Shown: in pieces, positions 17,831 to 25,829 of the stretch
Layout: every line of letters begins with the position of its first letter
Position numbering within the stretch: position 1 is the first letter of the stretch
Assembly: GCA_902535505.1 (NCBI GenBank)
Contig: CACATS010000003.1
Span: 1-64,000 of the forward strand
DNA length: 64,000 bases
Direction of reading: 5' to 3'
Source: an uncultured Pelagibacteraceae bacterium
GTDB lineage: Bacteria > Pseudomonadota > Alphaproteobacteria > Pelagibacterales > Pelagibacteraceae
Program-made: the position numbers and the translations under genes
Notes under the pieces: generated by a model
Databases searched by the model: none
Told to the model about the DNA's origin: nothing
The model's input: only the letters and a program-made list of their open reading frames with translations

Positions 17831-19066
17831 ATGCTTAATTTTCAATACAAAGGAATTTCACAAGGAAAATATGTTGAGGGCGAAATAGAAGCTATTAATA
17901 ATTCGGAAGCAGCATTTAAGTTAAAAGAGCAGAAAGTCATCATTACTAAGCTTATTGAAGCAAAAAAAAAGAAAGTTGAAAAAGCAAAGAAAAAATCAGC
18001 TGGTTTTAGTTTTAGCAAAGGAGTAAAGGCAAGAGATATATTAATTTTTTCCAAACAATTTTCAACGATGTTAAAATCAGGCTTACCAGTTTTAAATGCC
18101 CTAAATCTTCTTATTGAGCAAACGACTAATCCAAACATGAAAACAATCATAGAAAAGATAAAAAAAGATTTGGAGGCTGGTAATGCACTATCTAAATGTT
18201 TTGAAAACCATCCTAAGACGTTTGACACCGTTACAGTTAATTTAATAAAAGCTGGTGAGGCAAGTGGAAAATTAGATATATTCTTAGAAAGAATAGTAAT
18301 GTCTCTTGAAAAAAGAGAAAAAATAAAGTCACAAATTAAAAGTGCACTATTCTATCCCGCAGTACTTTTCACAGTAGCAGTAAGTGTTACAATTTTTATG
18401 TTAATTAAAGTCGTGCCTATTTTTACTGAAATGTATGACGGTATGGGTGTACCTATACCTGGACCAACTGCTGCAATTATGGGCGCAAGTAAATTTCTAA
18501 GTGGAGCTGGTGGAATTACATCATTAATCCTAATTATTGCATTTATTACACTATTTAGGTTTGCTCTAAAAAAAAGCTATGTATTTAAAAAAAAATGGCA
18601 TGCTTTTGTTTTTACAATACCTATATTTGGAGCAATTATTAAAAAATCTTTATTAGCGAGAATATCTTTAGTTATGGGAAACTTAAACCAAGCAGGGGTT
18701 GATATATTAGAAAGTTTAGATATAGCTAAATCAGTAAGCACAAACACAGTCGTTACCGAAGCTTTAGAAAATATTAAGAAAGGAGTATTCTCAGGTGAAA
18801 CACTCACTGCACTTTTTGCAAAAGAAACAAAAATATTTCCACCAACTTTTAGCCAATTAATTTCAGTTGGAGAACAAACAGGAAGCTTGGATGCTATGTT
18901 CGCTTCAGTGGCGCAATATTATGAGGAAGAATTCGATGAAGCAGTTAAAAACTTATCAAGTTTAATTGAGCCCATTATGATCGTGTTCATGGGAATTACT
19001 ATTGGAGGATTAATGTTAGCTTTATACTCTCCAATTTTCAATGTTGGAGCAATAATTGGTAATTAG
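17831..19066 (+). CDS. pilC: type IV pilus inner-membrane platform protein PilC
   Basis: Polytopic platform protein (411 aa) that couples PilB and PilT rotation to pilin insertion and removal. It contains two GspF repeats: the first with FSKQFSTMLKSGLPVLNALN and INLIKAGEASGKL-type motifs, the second with LLARISLVMGNLNQAGVDIL and QLISVGEQTGSLDAM. Membrane helices near residues 170-190, 215-240 and 375-400 fit the family. It follows pilB by one base. A 64-bp gap separates it from the first pilin, enough for a promoter that would let the major pilin be made in excess. Confidence 0.94.
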   Translation: MLNFQYKGISQGKYVEGEIEAINNSEAAFKLKEQKVIITKLIEAKKKKVEKAKKKSAGFSFSKGVKARDILIFSKQFSTMLKSGLPVLNALNLLIEQTTNPNMKTIIEKIKKDLEAGNALSKCFENHPKTFDTVTVNLIKAGEASGKLDIFLERIVMSLEKREKIKSQIKSALFYPAVLFTVAVSVTIFMLIKVVPIFTEMYDGMGVPIPGPTAAIMGASKFLSGAGGITSLILIIAFITLFRFALKKSYVFKKKWHAFVFTIPIFGAIIKKSLLARISLVMGNLNQAGVDILESLDIAKSVSTNTVVTEALENIKKGVFSGETLTALFAKETKIFPPTFSQLISVGEQTGSLDAMFASVAQYYEEEFDEAVKNLSSLIEPIMIVFMGITIGGLMLALYSPIFNVGAIIGN

Positions 19067-19108
19067 TCCCAAAAATATTCATAAAAAACAACGTATTGAC
19101 AACTACAG

Positions 19109-19114
19109 TATAAT
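19109..19114 (+). promoter_or_regulatory. possible -10 element before the first (major) pilin gene
   Basis: A perfect TATAAT lies in the only sizeable gap of the operon, 17 nt before the pilin ATG. No convincing -35 is found at the right distance; the nearby TTGACA (19096-19101) is only seven bases upstream and cannot pair with it. A separate pilin promoter would make sense for a structural subunit. Confidence 0.3.
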
Positions 19115-19130
19115 ATGGAAAATAAAAATT

Positions 19131-19640
19131 ATGAATAAAGGCTTTACTCTAATTGAACTTTTAGTGGTTGTCGCAATCATAGGTATTCTTGCCGCTGTAG
19201 GAGTCACTGCCTTTCAAGGTTTTACAGAGTCCGCTAACTTAAATGCTACGAAATCAATGCATGCAAATATAGTAAAATCTATTGCTGCTGAATCTAAAAA
19301 ATGTGAAGTAGACGATGCTGCGGTTCCTTTTAATATTGCAGGTAAGACATGTAAGACAACTGGTTCTATGGTAACACTTACCCAAGTAATAACTGAATTA
19401 AACGCTAATAATAAAAATCCAGTAAATAAAGAAGCTGCTGCAATAATTGCCAGCGGAACAGTTGGACCTGGACAAATTAAAATAGAGTCTTCAGCTGGAA
19501 CTGTTACAATCAAGTCTTGTGCTGCTAAGAAAACTAAAGGAGACAGTTGCCCAACTGCTGCAGGAACTTCGACAGATAAAACTAAAGAATTTACGGTTAG
19601 TACAGTAGATGCTAATGGCTTCGGCGATACTTCTTGGTAA
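19131..19640 (+). CDS. pilA: type IV pilin, probable major subunit
   Basis: The ORF opens upstream at GTG-type codons, but the ATG at 19131 gives a short leader MNKG followed by FTLIELLVVVAIIGILAAVGV, the textbook type IVa N-terminus with Glu5. The mature protein of about 165 residues ends with a disulfide-type loop (SCAAKKTKGDSC). It is the first pilin after pilC, is separated from it by the largest gap in the operon, and has a possible own -10 element. These points make it the best candidate for the main fibre subunit, though the next three pilins cannot be excluded. Confidence 0.85.
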   Translation: MNKGFTLIELLVVVAIIGILAAVGVTAFQGFTESANLNATKSMHANIVKSIAAESKKCEVDDAAVPFNIAGKTCKTTGSMVTLTQVITELNANNKNPVNKEAAAIIASGTVGPGQIKIESSAGTVTIKSCAAKKTKGDSCPTAAGTSTDKTKEFTVSTVDANGFGDTSW

Positions 19641-20043
19641 AATTTTTAATTCTAAAAAAGCATTCACCTTAATAGAACTATTAGTCGTCGTTGCTCTAAT
19701 AGGTATTTTATCATCAATTGGTATTTTCACCTATTCAGGATTTACCGAGTCAGCTAGGCAAAAAAATGCAGAATTATCATTGAACACCATCAATTTAGGT
19801 CTTCAAGAGTATAAATCTAGTTTCGGGTCTTATTATACCGGCGCCTCAAGTTGTAGCGCTGGGTCTAGCGCTAACATAGTTGCAAATATTTTAGACGGCC
19901 AAGACAGTTTAACCGAGCAAGACTTTCAATTTTGTATTAATGCAAGTGGTTCAAATTATACAATCACAGCAAAAAATCCAAAAACCGGTTGTGAGCTTTC
20001 ACTAAATCAAACCTTAAAAGTTTCTAGAAATAATAGTTGTTAA
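19609..20043 (+). CDS. type IV pilin-like protein
   Basis: Second pilin gene of the cluster. The start overlaps the end of the first pilin by 32 bp (ATG at 19609 or 19615), giving an unusually long leader of about 18 residues ending in NSKKA, then FTLIELLVVVALIGILSSIGIF. Ala replaces Gly before the cleavage site. The globular part is short (about 95 residues) with four cysteines (SSCSAG, FCINAS, TGCELS, NNSC), enough for two disulfides. The overlap implies translational coupling. Probably a minor or alternative pilin. Confidence 0.8.
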   Translation: MLMASAILLGKIFNSKKAFTLIELLVVVALIGILSSIGIFTYSGFTESARQKNAELSLNTINLGLQEYKSSFGSYYTGASSCSAGSSANIVANILDGQDSLTEQDFQFCINASGSNYTITAKNPKTGCELSLNQTLKVSRNNSC

Positions 20044-20073
20044 ATTCATTTAATATTAGATAGAATTCATATT

Positions 20074-20613
20074 ATGAAAAGTGATAGAGGCTTGTCCTTA
20101 ATAGAACTCTTAGTGGTTGTAGCCATAATCGGTATCTTAGCTTCCGTTGGATTTGTTACTTATAATGGAATTACAGATTCTACAAGAGTTAGTTTAGTAA
20201 AAAGTAATCATATTTTAGTAAAAAAATATATTATTGAAGAAATTCAAATGTGTCTTCATCTTGATAAGGAGTTCGAGTCAATTACCAATAAAGCTTATCA
20301 AAGTAATCCAAGCACAAATTGCTCGACAAACCCTAGCTGTAAAAATTTAAAACTTTTCGGAGATGCTAAAAGTAATCCAGGAGCATATTTTGATACTGCA
20401 AAGTGTCCATTTGAATATTATTCAATGATTAAAAACCCTTTTGAAAGCAACAGTAACGCTTTTGTATCCAGTTATTCTATTCCCTCTAAGGATAAGATTG
20501 GTTACACTTATATGAACTTTGATGGTGCGACTGGAAAAGGTTATAAAATTTCAACAAGATTTGGCTCTGGCACTAATGATGTAATTACTGAGACTATACC
20601 TATTCCTGAATAA
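20074..20613 (+). CDS. type IV pilin-like protein
   Basis: Third pilin, 179 aa. The leader MKSDRG is followed by LSLIELLVVVAIIGILASVGFVTYNG. The globular domain has a cysteine-rich stretch (STNCSTNPSCKN) and a later Cys (AKCPFEY). The last base of its stop codon is the first base of the next ATG (TAATG), so it is coupled to the AsmA-like gene. The N-terminal 25 residues are almost the same as in the neighbouring pilins while the rest differs completely, as expected for paralogous subunits under divergent selection. Confidence 0.83.
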   Translation: MKSDRGLSLIELLVVVAIIGILASVGFVTYNGITDSTRVSLVKSNHILVKKYIIEEIQMCLHLDKEFESITNKAYQSNPSTNCSTNPSCKNLKLFGDAKSNPGAYFDTAKCPFEYYSMIKNPFESNSNAFVSSYSIPSKDKIGYTYMNFDGATGKGYKISTRFGSGTNDVITETIPIPE

Positions 20614-21308
20614 TGAAAAAATTCTTATTTTTTATATTCTCATTAAGCATTATCTCTATAATCTTTGTAGCTTTTTTTAGTGATACTATAATTAAAAAAA
20701 CTTTTGAAAGTATTTTATCTAGTAACTTGAATAGATCAGTTAAAATAGGTGATTTTGACGTGGGTTATTTAAGTGGAGAAGTTAATTTAAAAAAAATTGA
20801 GATTAATAACAAAGATTTTCCAGGTAAACTTCTAGTGGTTGAACAAGCATCTGCTAAGCTTGACGCTTTATCCTTTTATGAGGATATAATAGTAATTGAT
20901 AATATTGTTTTAGATGGCATAAGCGTCAATTATTTCTTTGATATAACTAATAGAGCAAGAAGTAATTTTACCTCATTAAAAAGAACTCTTGAAAACAAAA
21001 CTAGATCACCTAGAAAGCCTGACGATAAAAAGTTCTTGGTAAAACAACTAGATATTAAAGATATAAATGTTTCAGCAACATCTGCTAAACTTAATTTAAA
21101 CCAAACCGTAAAATTAAGTGATTTAAAATTCGAAAATTTAGGAAATACAAAAGAAAGTAAAAATTATAAAACAATAGCAAGAGAAACACTTGATAAAGCA
21201 TATAATGAAATCAAAGATAAATTGGCTACTGGAGCTATTAATCAAGATGTTATTAAAGATAAAATTCAAGATAAATTAAAAAATAAATTTAAGAAACTTT
21301 TAAAATGA
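20613..21308 (+). CDS. AsmA-like membrane-anchored protein inside the pilin operon
   Basis: 231-aa protein with one N-terminal membrane helix (FLFFIFSLSIISIIFVAFF) and a periplasmic part that begins like AsmA/DUF748 proteins: LNRSVKIGDFDVGYLSGEVNLKKIEI, then VVEQASAKLDALSFYEDIIVID. The C-terminus is Lys-rich and helical (KDKIQDKLKNKFKKLLK). It is far shorter than typical AsmA and matches only the N-terminal chorein-like start. One-base overlap with the upstream pilin and four-base overlap with the next indicate co-translation with pilins. AsmA relatives shape outer-membrane lipid or protein assembly; a role in pilin or secretin handling is only suggested by position. Confidence 0.7.
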   Translation: MKKFLFFIFSLSIISIIFVAFFSDTIIKKTFESILSSNLNRSVKIGDFDVGYLSGEVNLKKIEINNKDFPGKLLVVEQASAKLDALSFYEDIIVIDNIVLDGISVNYFFDITNRARSNFTSLKRTLENKTRSPRKPDDKKFLVKQLDIKDINVSATSAKLNLNQTVKLSDLKFENLGNTKESKNYKTIARETLDKAYNEIKDKLATGAINQDVIKDKIQDKLKNKFKKLLK

Positions 21309-21784
21309 AAAATGGATTCACCTTAATCGAATTACTAGTTACCCTAGCTATTATAGGCACTTTAGCAGGCATTGGAATATTTATTTATAATGGATATACG
21401 GTAACTGCTAAAGAAAATGCATGTTTTCAAAACTTTGAAACCTTGAAAAGAAAAATTGATGCTAATTGGGGTCTTTGTAAATTAAAAAATAACGAAGGTA
21501 ACATCAACGTTCCTTTACAATATTTAAACAATACACCTGGAGCAGATCGAGCATTATCTTGTGGACATAGCTTTGAAACAATAGCAGGCGAGACTGCTAA
21601 GAGCTTTGGAAATTATGTATCAAGCCCTTATGATAAAAATTTAAGTTATAATATCCCAATACTTTCATATATCGGTGATCCGCCCATGAATGGAGGATTA
21701 GCTTATTATCCAGAGTCTGCTGGCTTTATGTTAAGAGTGAAATGTAACGGGAAAATTAAACGTTACCAATGGTCAAAATCTTGA
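21305..21784 (+). CDS. type IV pilin-like protein
   Basis: Fourth rightward pilin, 159 aa, with a minimal leader MKNG and mature start FTLIELLVTLAIIGTLAGIGIF. Cysteines at NACFQNF, GLCKLK, LSCGHSF and VKCNGK could form two disulfides. It overlaps the AsmA-like gene by four bases and is followed after 14 bases by the first large surface protein, so the surface-protein gene is probably in the same transcript. It resembles the 24.2 kb pilin beyond the helix (ENA...NFxxxxxxIxAxxxLCK), suggesting that those two are close paralogs. Confidence 0.83.
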   Translation: MKNGFTLIELLVTLAIIGTLAGIGIFIYNGYTVTAKENACFQNFETLKRKIDANWGLCKLKNNEGNINVPLQYLNNTPGADRALSCGHSFETIAGETAKSFGNYVSSPYDKNLSYNIPILSYIGDPPMNGGLAYYPESAGFMLRVKCNGKIKRYQWSKS

Positions 21785-21798
21785 ATAATAAATAATAA

Positions 21799-24060
21799 AT
21801 GATTAAGTTTTTATTAAATTTTATTTTTATTTTTTTTTATTTTTTAAACGTTCACGCTCAAAACGTTTATCCTGAATATGCTGATAAACTTACATTTCTT
21901 CGAGCTGATCAAGGCGTTAATTATCCAGATATTTCTGATATAGCATTCAATGCTGATGGAACAAGAATTTTTGTTGGTCATCACCTAACACATAATACTA
22001 CGCACATATTTCAGTATGATCTGGGAACTGCCTGGGATATATCTACATTAGATATATCAAGTTTAGTCACAGCAAATCTTAAAGAAGATAATCATGCCGC
22101 AGTGAATCCTGCAAATAATACTAAATTAACTATAGATTTTAATGATGATGGAACAAAAATATTTATTCTAGGAAGTTTTGCTGCAACGACGCATATTTAT
22201 AATTTGACTACTGCTTACGATATCTCAAGTATCGGAGCAGCAACATATGTTGCTGACGATGGAATTGATTGGAGAAATTATTTAGTTCCTGGGGAGGCCG
22301 CAACACATCAAAATGATATAGAATTAAGCCACGATGGGACTAGAATGTTTTTACTTGATGGAGCTACAAATGATTCTAAAGTTGTTGAGTATCAATTAAG
22401 CACTCCTTTTGATCAAAGTACAGCATCATATAACGGCAAGTTAGAAATTGAAGATTTAATGACATCCTCTAATTTTTTCGCAGCAATGACAGTTGAATTT
22501 GATGATGATGGAACAAGAATGTACGTCGGAGAAGCGAGTAACTCATCAAATTTTAATTATATTTATGTATGGAAACTTTCTACTCCTTATTCAGTGACAT
22601 CCGCTACCTATGCTGGAAAATGGCAAATTGATTTTAGAGGTGTATCAGACTCACAAGGAGCCAATTACGCATTCCAATTTGGAAAGCAAGGTATGAAACT
22701 TTATGTTACATCCAACGAATATACTAAAGAAGATAATACAAACACAATTTATGATGATGTTATATTTGAATATGATTTGATCTGTCCTTATGGAATAGTA
22801 GTTTGCGAATTAGATGAAACAAATGTTCAAACAGATACTGCGGTACAAATAGAATTTGCAAAAAATGTTATTAAACACAACACTTCTACAATTTTTAGAA
22901 GATTCGACTGGCTCAGAAGAAATGAAAATAATTTAAATTTATACACTCAAGATATTAAATTTAACTTTAGCCCAATTATGGGATTTTTACCTGATGAAAT
23001 TGAAAAACCCTTAACTAAAAATTTGATTACTAAAGTAAGCTCCATTAAAAAAGACCCCAATAAAAATAGCAAAAAGATTAAAAAATGGTCATTCTGGTCT
23101 CACGGAGATGTCACATTTGGAGAAAGAGATAATTTAAATTTAAATCCGAGGGAATTTCAAACAAGCGGTTTAACATTTGGTGGAGATCGAAAAATAAACG
23201 ACCACTTCTTTGGCTTTGCTTTAAGATATGGTAACGAAGATATTGATATTTTAAAAACTAATTCAAACAAATTTGAAACTGAGTCTCTTTCATTAAATTT
23301 ATATAATTCATTAAAGATTAACGATAATCTTAATTTAAATTCTCTTTTAGGGTCAAGTGTTTTAGATATTGATAAATTTGAATCAAACGCAATAACCGGA
23401 CATAGAAACGGAAAACAAATTTATTCTGCAATAAGTCTCCAAGCAAGTAGTGGTTTTACAGATTTTAATTTTATGCCTACGGGTAAAATTGAATTTGGTA
23501 TTACAGAGCTATCAGAGTATAATCAATTTAATACTTCAAATAATCTTTTAGCAAATCATGATCTTTTAACTTTTGAAACAGGGTTATTAACAACAGGATT
23601 GAAATTTGATAATCTTAAAGACATTACCAACGGAAAAAGAAGTATTAATGGCAGTTTTGAATATGTTCAGGACTTTTCTTCTGATATAAATTATGAATTT
23701 TTAAACTCTGGTGACACTGTTTATCAAACTAAAACCTACGGTGGTAATTCGATACATAATTTAAAAAGCAATATTGGTTTTGAGAGGATATTAAATAGTG
23801 GCTTTACTTTTGGGTTTAACTACGAAAATTTTCAAGGTTTAGATGAGAATAGTGTTAACGAAGATAGTCTTTACTTAAAACTAAGTCATGTTCGAGATGA
23901 TTATAAGAAAACTAATTTAGATTTCGATCCCATCAATGACAATCTAGCTTTAAAATATAATCTTAATCTAAGTGGATTTGATTTTTCATTAAACTCTAAT
24001 CATAGTGTAAAAAATCAAGAACTTTTTGACGCTATGTTTAAATTTTCAAATAAATTTTAG
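21799..24060 (+). CDS. surface protein: beta-propeller-like repeats plus autotransporter-type barrel
   Basis: 753-aa predicted outer-membrane protein with a signal peptide (MIKFLLNFIFIFF...VHA). The first 330 residues hold repeated blades of the pattern FxxDGTxxFVxG...YxLxTxxDISTxxY, suggesting a beta-propeller. A cysteine-containing end (CPYGIVVCELDE) is followed by a helical linker with TSTIFRRFDWLRRNE, then a roughly 280-residue barrel starting FWSHGDVTFGERD and ending in FSNKF with C-terminal Phe. The linker and barrel resemble the 900-3014 and 25830-28127 products. Domain order fits a short passenger displayed by a C-terminal translocator. Follows the pilin gene by 14 bases. No catalytic motif is visible; adhesion or binding is a guess. 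Confidence 0.72.
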   Translation: MIKFLLNFIFIFFYFLNVHAQNVYPEYADKLTFLRADQGVNYPDISDIAFNADGTRIFVGHHLTHNTTHIFQYDLGTAWDISTLDISSLVTANLKEDNHAAVNPANNTKLTIDFNDDGTKIFILGSFAATTHIYNLTTAYDISSIGAATYVADDGIDWRNYLVPGEAATHQNDIELSHDGTRMFLLDGATNDSKVVEYQLSTPFDQSTASYNGKLEIEDLMTSSNFFAAMTVEFDDDGTRMYVGEASNSSNFNYIYVWKLSTPYSVTSATYAGKWQIDFRGVSDSQGANYAFQFGKQGMKLYVTSNEYTKEDNTNTIYDDVIFEYDLICPYGIVVCELDETNVQTDTAVQIEFAKNVIKHNTSTIFRRFDWLRRNENNLNLYTQDIKFNFSPIMGFLPDEIEKPLTKNLITKVSSIKKDPNKNSKKIKKWSFWSHGDVTFGERDNLNLNPREFQTSGLTFGGDRKINDHFFGFALRYGNEDIDILKTNSNKFETESLSLNLYNSLKINDNLNLNSLLGSSVLDIDKFESNAITGHRNGKQIYSAISLQASSGFTDFNFMPTGKIEFGITELSEYNQFNTSNNLLANHDLLTFETGLLTTGLKFDNLKDITNGKRSINGSFEYVQDFSSDINYEFLNSGDTVYQTKTYGGNSIHNLKSNIGFERILNSGFTFGFNYENFQGLDENSVNEDSLYLKLSHVRDDYKKTNLDFDPINDNLALKYNLNLSGFDFSLNSNHSVKNQELFDAMFKFSNKF

Positions 24061-24130
24061 TAAAAAAAAAACCATAAAAATTAAGTTTTTCTACTTTATC
24101 GAAAAATATTGATAAGTTTCTAATATATAG
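24061..24130 (+). other. 3' flank with AT-rich hairpin and TTATC-box shared with 28128-28190
   Basis: After the surface-protein stop comes an A-run and T-run that could pair weakly, then TTATCGAAAAATATTGATAAG (24096-24116), an imperfect dyad. The region after the paralogous gene at 28127 has the same order: hairpin, then a 21-bp box identical at 18 of 21 positions, then an AT-rich -10-like stretch. It may be a terminator plus promoter, or leftover similarity from gene duplication. Confidence 0.35.
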
Positions 24131-24162
24131 ATAATATTTGGAATAAATTTATTTCAAAAATT

Positions 24163-24225
24163 ATGGTTCAAACAGTCGTAGCCTTATTATTATTTCTAAA
24201 TGGAAACATGATCAAAACTCTTTAA
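24163..24225 (+). pseudogene. truncated duplicate of the 5' end of the downstream protease gene
   Basis: 48 bases (24163-24210) match the first 48 bases of the protease gene at 24836 with only two differences. The reading frame MVQTVVALLLFLNGNM then runs into IKTL and a stop, one base before the next pilin ATG. The pilin gene therefore sits between a 16-codon copy and the full copy of the same gene start. This looks like the scar of a duplication or insertion; the 20-residue peptide could still be translated. Confidence 0.7.
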
Positions 24226-24226
24226 A

Positions 24227-24814
24227 ATGAAAAAAGGTTTCACATTAATCGAATTGTTAGTTGCATTAGCAATAATGGGAATATTAATGGGTATTTCTAT
24301 TACGGTTTATGTTGGTGTGACCGAAAACGCAAGTAGATCCGCAGTGAAACAAAATTTTAATGCTGTAGTAAAATGGATTAAAGCAGATGCAGCTTTATGT
24401 AAAATGAATGGATCTTCTTCAACAGTTTTTAGACAAACTAATTCTAGTGGCGGCGGGCAGGAAAGAGAATGTGGAAACGTTACGGATTACAATAAAACTC
24501 CTTTTCACGAAAATGTTTTGCAGACACATATAGGTTATATTGGGGTAGCTGGTAAAAATCCCTATGGTAGTGTTGGAACAGATAGAGTCTGTGATATTTG
24601 GAAAGGTTGGACAGATATGACTTCAATTCAATCTGCACATTTAGGAAAAAAAATGTGCAACGGTCAGATTGGTCTTTATTCTGAGACTGTGGAACAAAAT
24701 GGCTGCAATAGGGAAATGATTGTACAAGCTGGTTTAGCAAAGGATTATTGGACTTTTTCTAACTCTGGGTCTGAAGATGTATTAAGCACAAAAATATGTG
24801 TTGTGCACAAATAA
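24227..24814 (+). CDS. type IV pilin-like protein, separated from the main pilin group
   Basis: 195-aa prepilin with leader MKKG and mature start FTLIELLVALAIMGILMGISI. The globular part contains six or more cysteines (ALCKMN, ERECGN, RVCDIW, KMCNGQ, NGCNRE, TKICVV), the most of any pilin here. It lies between the first surface protein and the protease, one base after the truncated duplicate. The N-terminal helix is followed by NFNAVVKWIKADAALCK, similar to the 21.3 kb pilin, so it is probably a duplicated and diverged copy. Likely a minor or alternative subunit. Confidence 0.8.
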   Translation: MKKGFTLIELLVALAIMGILMGISITVYVGVTENASRSAVKQNFNAVVKWIKADAALCKMNGSSSTVFRQTNSSGGGQERECGNVTDYNKTPFHENVLQTHIGYIGVAGKNPYGSVGTDRVCDIWKGWTDMTSIQSAHLGKKMCNGQIGLYSETVEQNGCNREMIVQAGLAKDYWTFSNSGSEDVLSTKICVVHK

Positions 24815-24835
24815 TTTATTATTTAAGATGATTTC

Positions 24836-25816
24836 ATGGTTGAAACAGTAGTAGCCTTATTATTATTTCTAAATGGAAACATGGTTGAGCATGTTTATAA
24901 AGACAACCTTGCTCAGTGTAACGAGTCTAAGAAAATTGCAGAAAGTGTAGTTAACACGAGAAACGTTACATTTGTTTGTAAAGAAGTAAAAGCTAAAACA
25001 ATAATTGACGATACCAATAAACAAAAAAAGATCGTAAAAGTCTTTGATAATAATATTTTCACCGGCTCTGGATCAGGATTTTTTATTTCAGATGAAGGTC
25101 ATTTAGTAACTAATCACCATGTAGTAAATTATTGTAATATCACTCAGGTAAATTATTTTGGCAAAACTGGAAAAGCTAAAGTATTGGCTTATGACAGAAT
25201 GAATGATCTTGCTTTGTTAGAAACTGATATTAAACCAAAAGATAAATTTGATATTGCTCCTCAAGACGCTAAACTTTTAGATGATATCTATGTTGCAGGT
25301 TATCCGTTCGGCCAAGCAGTAAGCTCATCAGTAAAAGTAACTAAAGGTGTTGTAAGTGCCTTAGCGGGTTTACAAGATAATTACGCTTTAGTTCAAATTG
25401 ATGCAGCTATACAGCCAGGTAATAGCGGTGGTCCAATTGTAAATGCGAATGGTGATGTTGTTGGTGTGGCAGTTGCAAAATTAGATTATAAAGACGCGTT
25501 AGAGTCTTATGGAACAATTCCTGAGAACACTAATTTTGGAATTAAATCTTCTATATTAAAAAACTTTACCTCAGCTAATAGAATGAAAAATTCTAATAAA
25601 GAACCAAAAGAAATTCCAAAAGACCAAGTAGGAGAAAAAATTCAAAACGCAACTGCCTATGTTGGTTGTTATACAGCTGAGACTAAAATTGCTGCGATGA
25701 AAACAGTTGAAACTGCTTTTGGTCAACCACGATTAGCTTTTGATTTTATTTGCTATAATAATTGTAAACAAAGAAGCAGTGATAGCATATGTCAAAAGCA
25801 ATGCTCTATAAAATAA
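24836..25816 (+). CDS. trypsin-like (HtrA-type) serine protease without PDZ domain
   Basis: 326 aa. Residues about 75-235 form an S1C-like protease domain with the full triad: His95 in VTNHHVV, Asp124 in RMNDLALLE and Ser197 in QPGNSGGPI. No PDZ domain follows; the C-terminal 80 residues hold a Cys-rich tail (CYNNCKQRS...CQKQC). The first 55 residues (MVETVVALLLFLNG...CKEVKA) form a separate small module with two cysteines; I recall similar stand-alone small proteins in marine phage genomes, but cannot verify that here. Export is likely but the signal is atypical. Its place amid pilins and surface proteins suggests processing or quality control of those proteins. Confidence 0.85.
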   Translation: MVETVVALLLFLNGNMVEHVYKDNLAQCNESKKIAESVVNTRNVTFVCKEVKAKTIIDDTNKQKKIVKVFDNNIFTGSGSGFFISDEGHLVTNHHVVNYCNITQVNYFGKTGKAKVLAYDRMNDLALLETDIKPKDKFDIAPQDAKLLDDIYVAGYPFGQAVSSSVKVTKGVVSALAGLQDNYALVQIDAAIQPGNSGGPIVNANGDVVGVAVAKLDYKDALESYGTIPENTNFGIKSSILKNFTSANRMKNSNKEPKEIPKDQVGEKIQNATAYVGCYTAETKIAAMKTVETAFGQPRLAFDFICYNNCKQRSSDSICQKQCSIK

Positions 25817-25829
25817 TAATCCAATAAAA

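Noticed and set aside
19096-19114. TTGACA plus TATAAT as a complete promoter before the first pilin
   Set aside because: The two boxes are only seven bases apart, too close for a sigma-70 promoter; only the TATAAT is kept as a possible -10.
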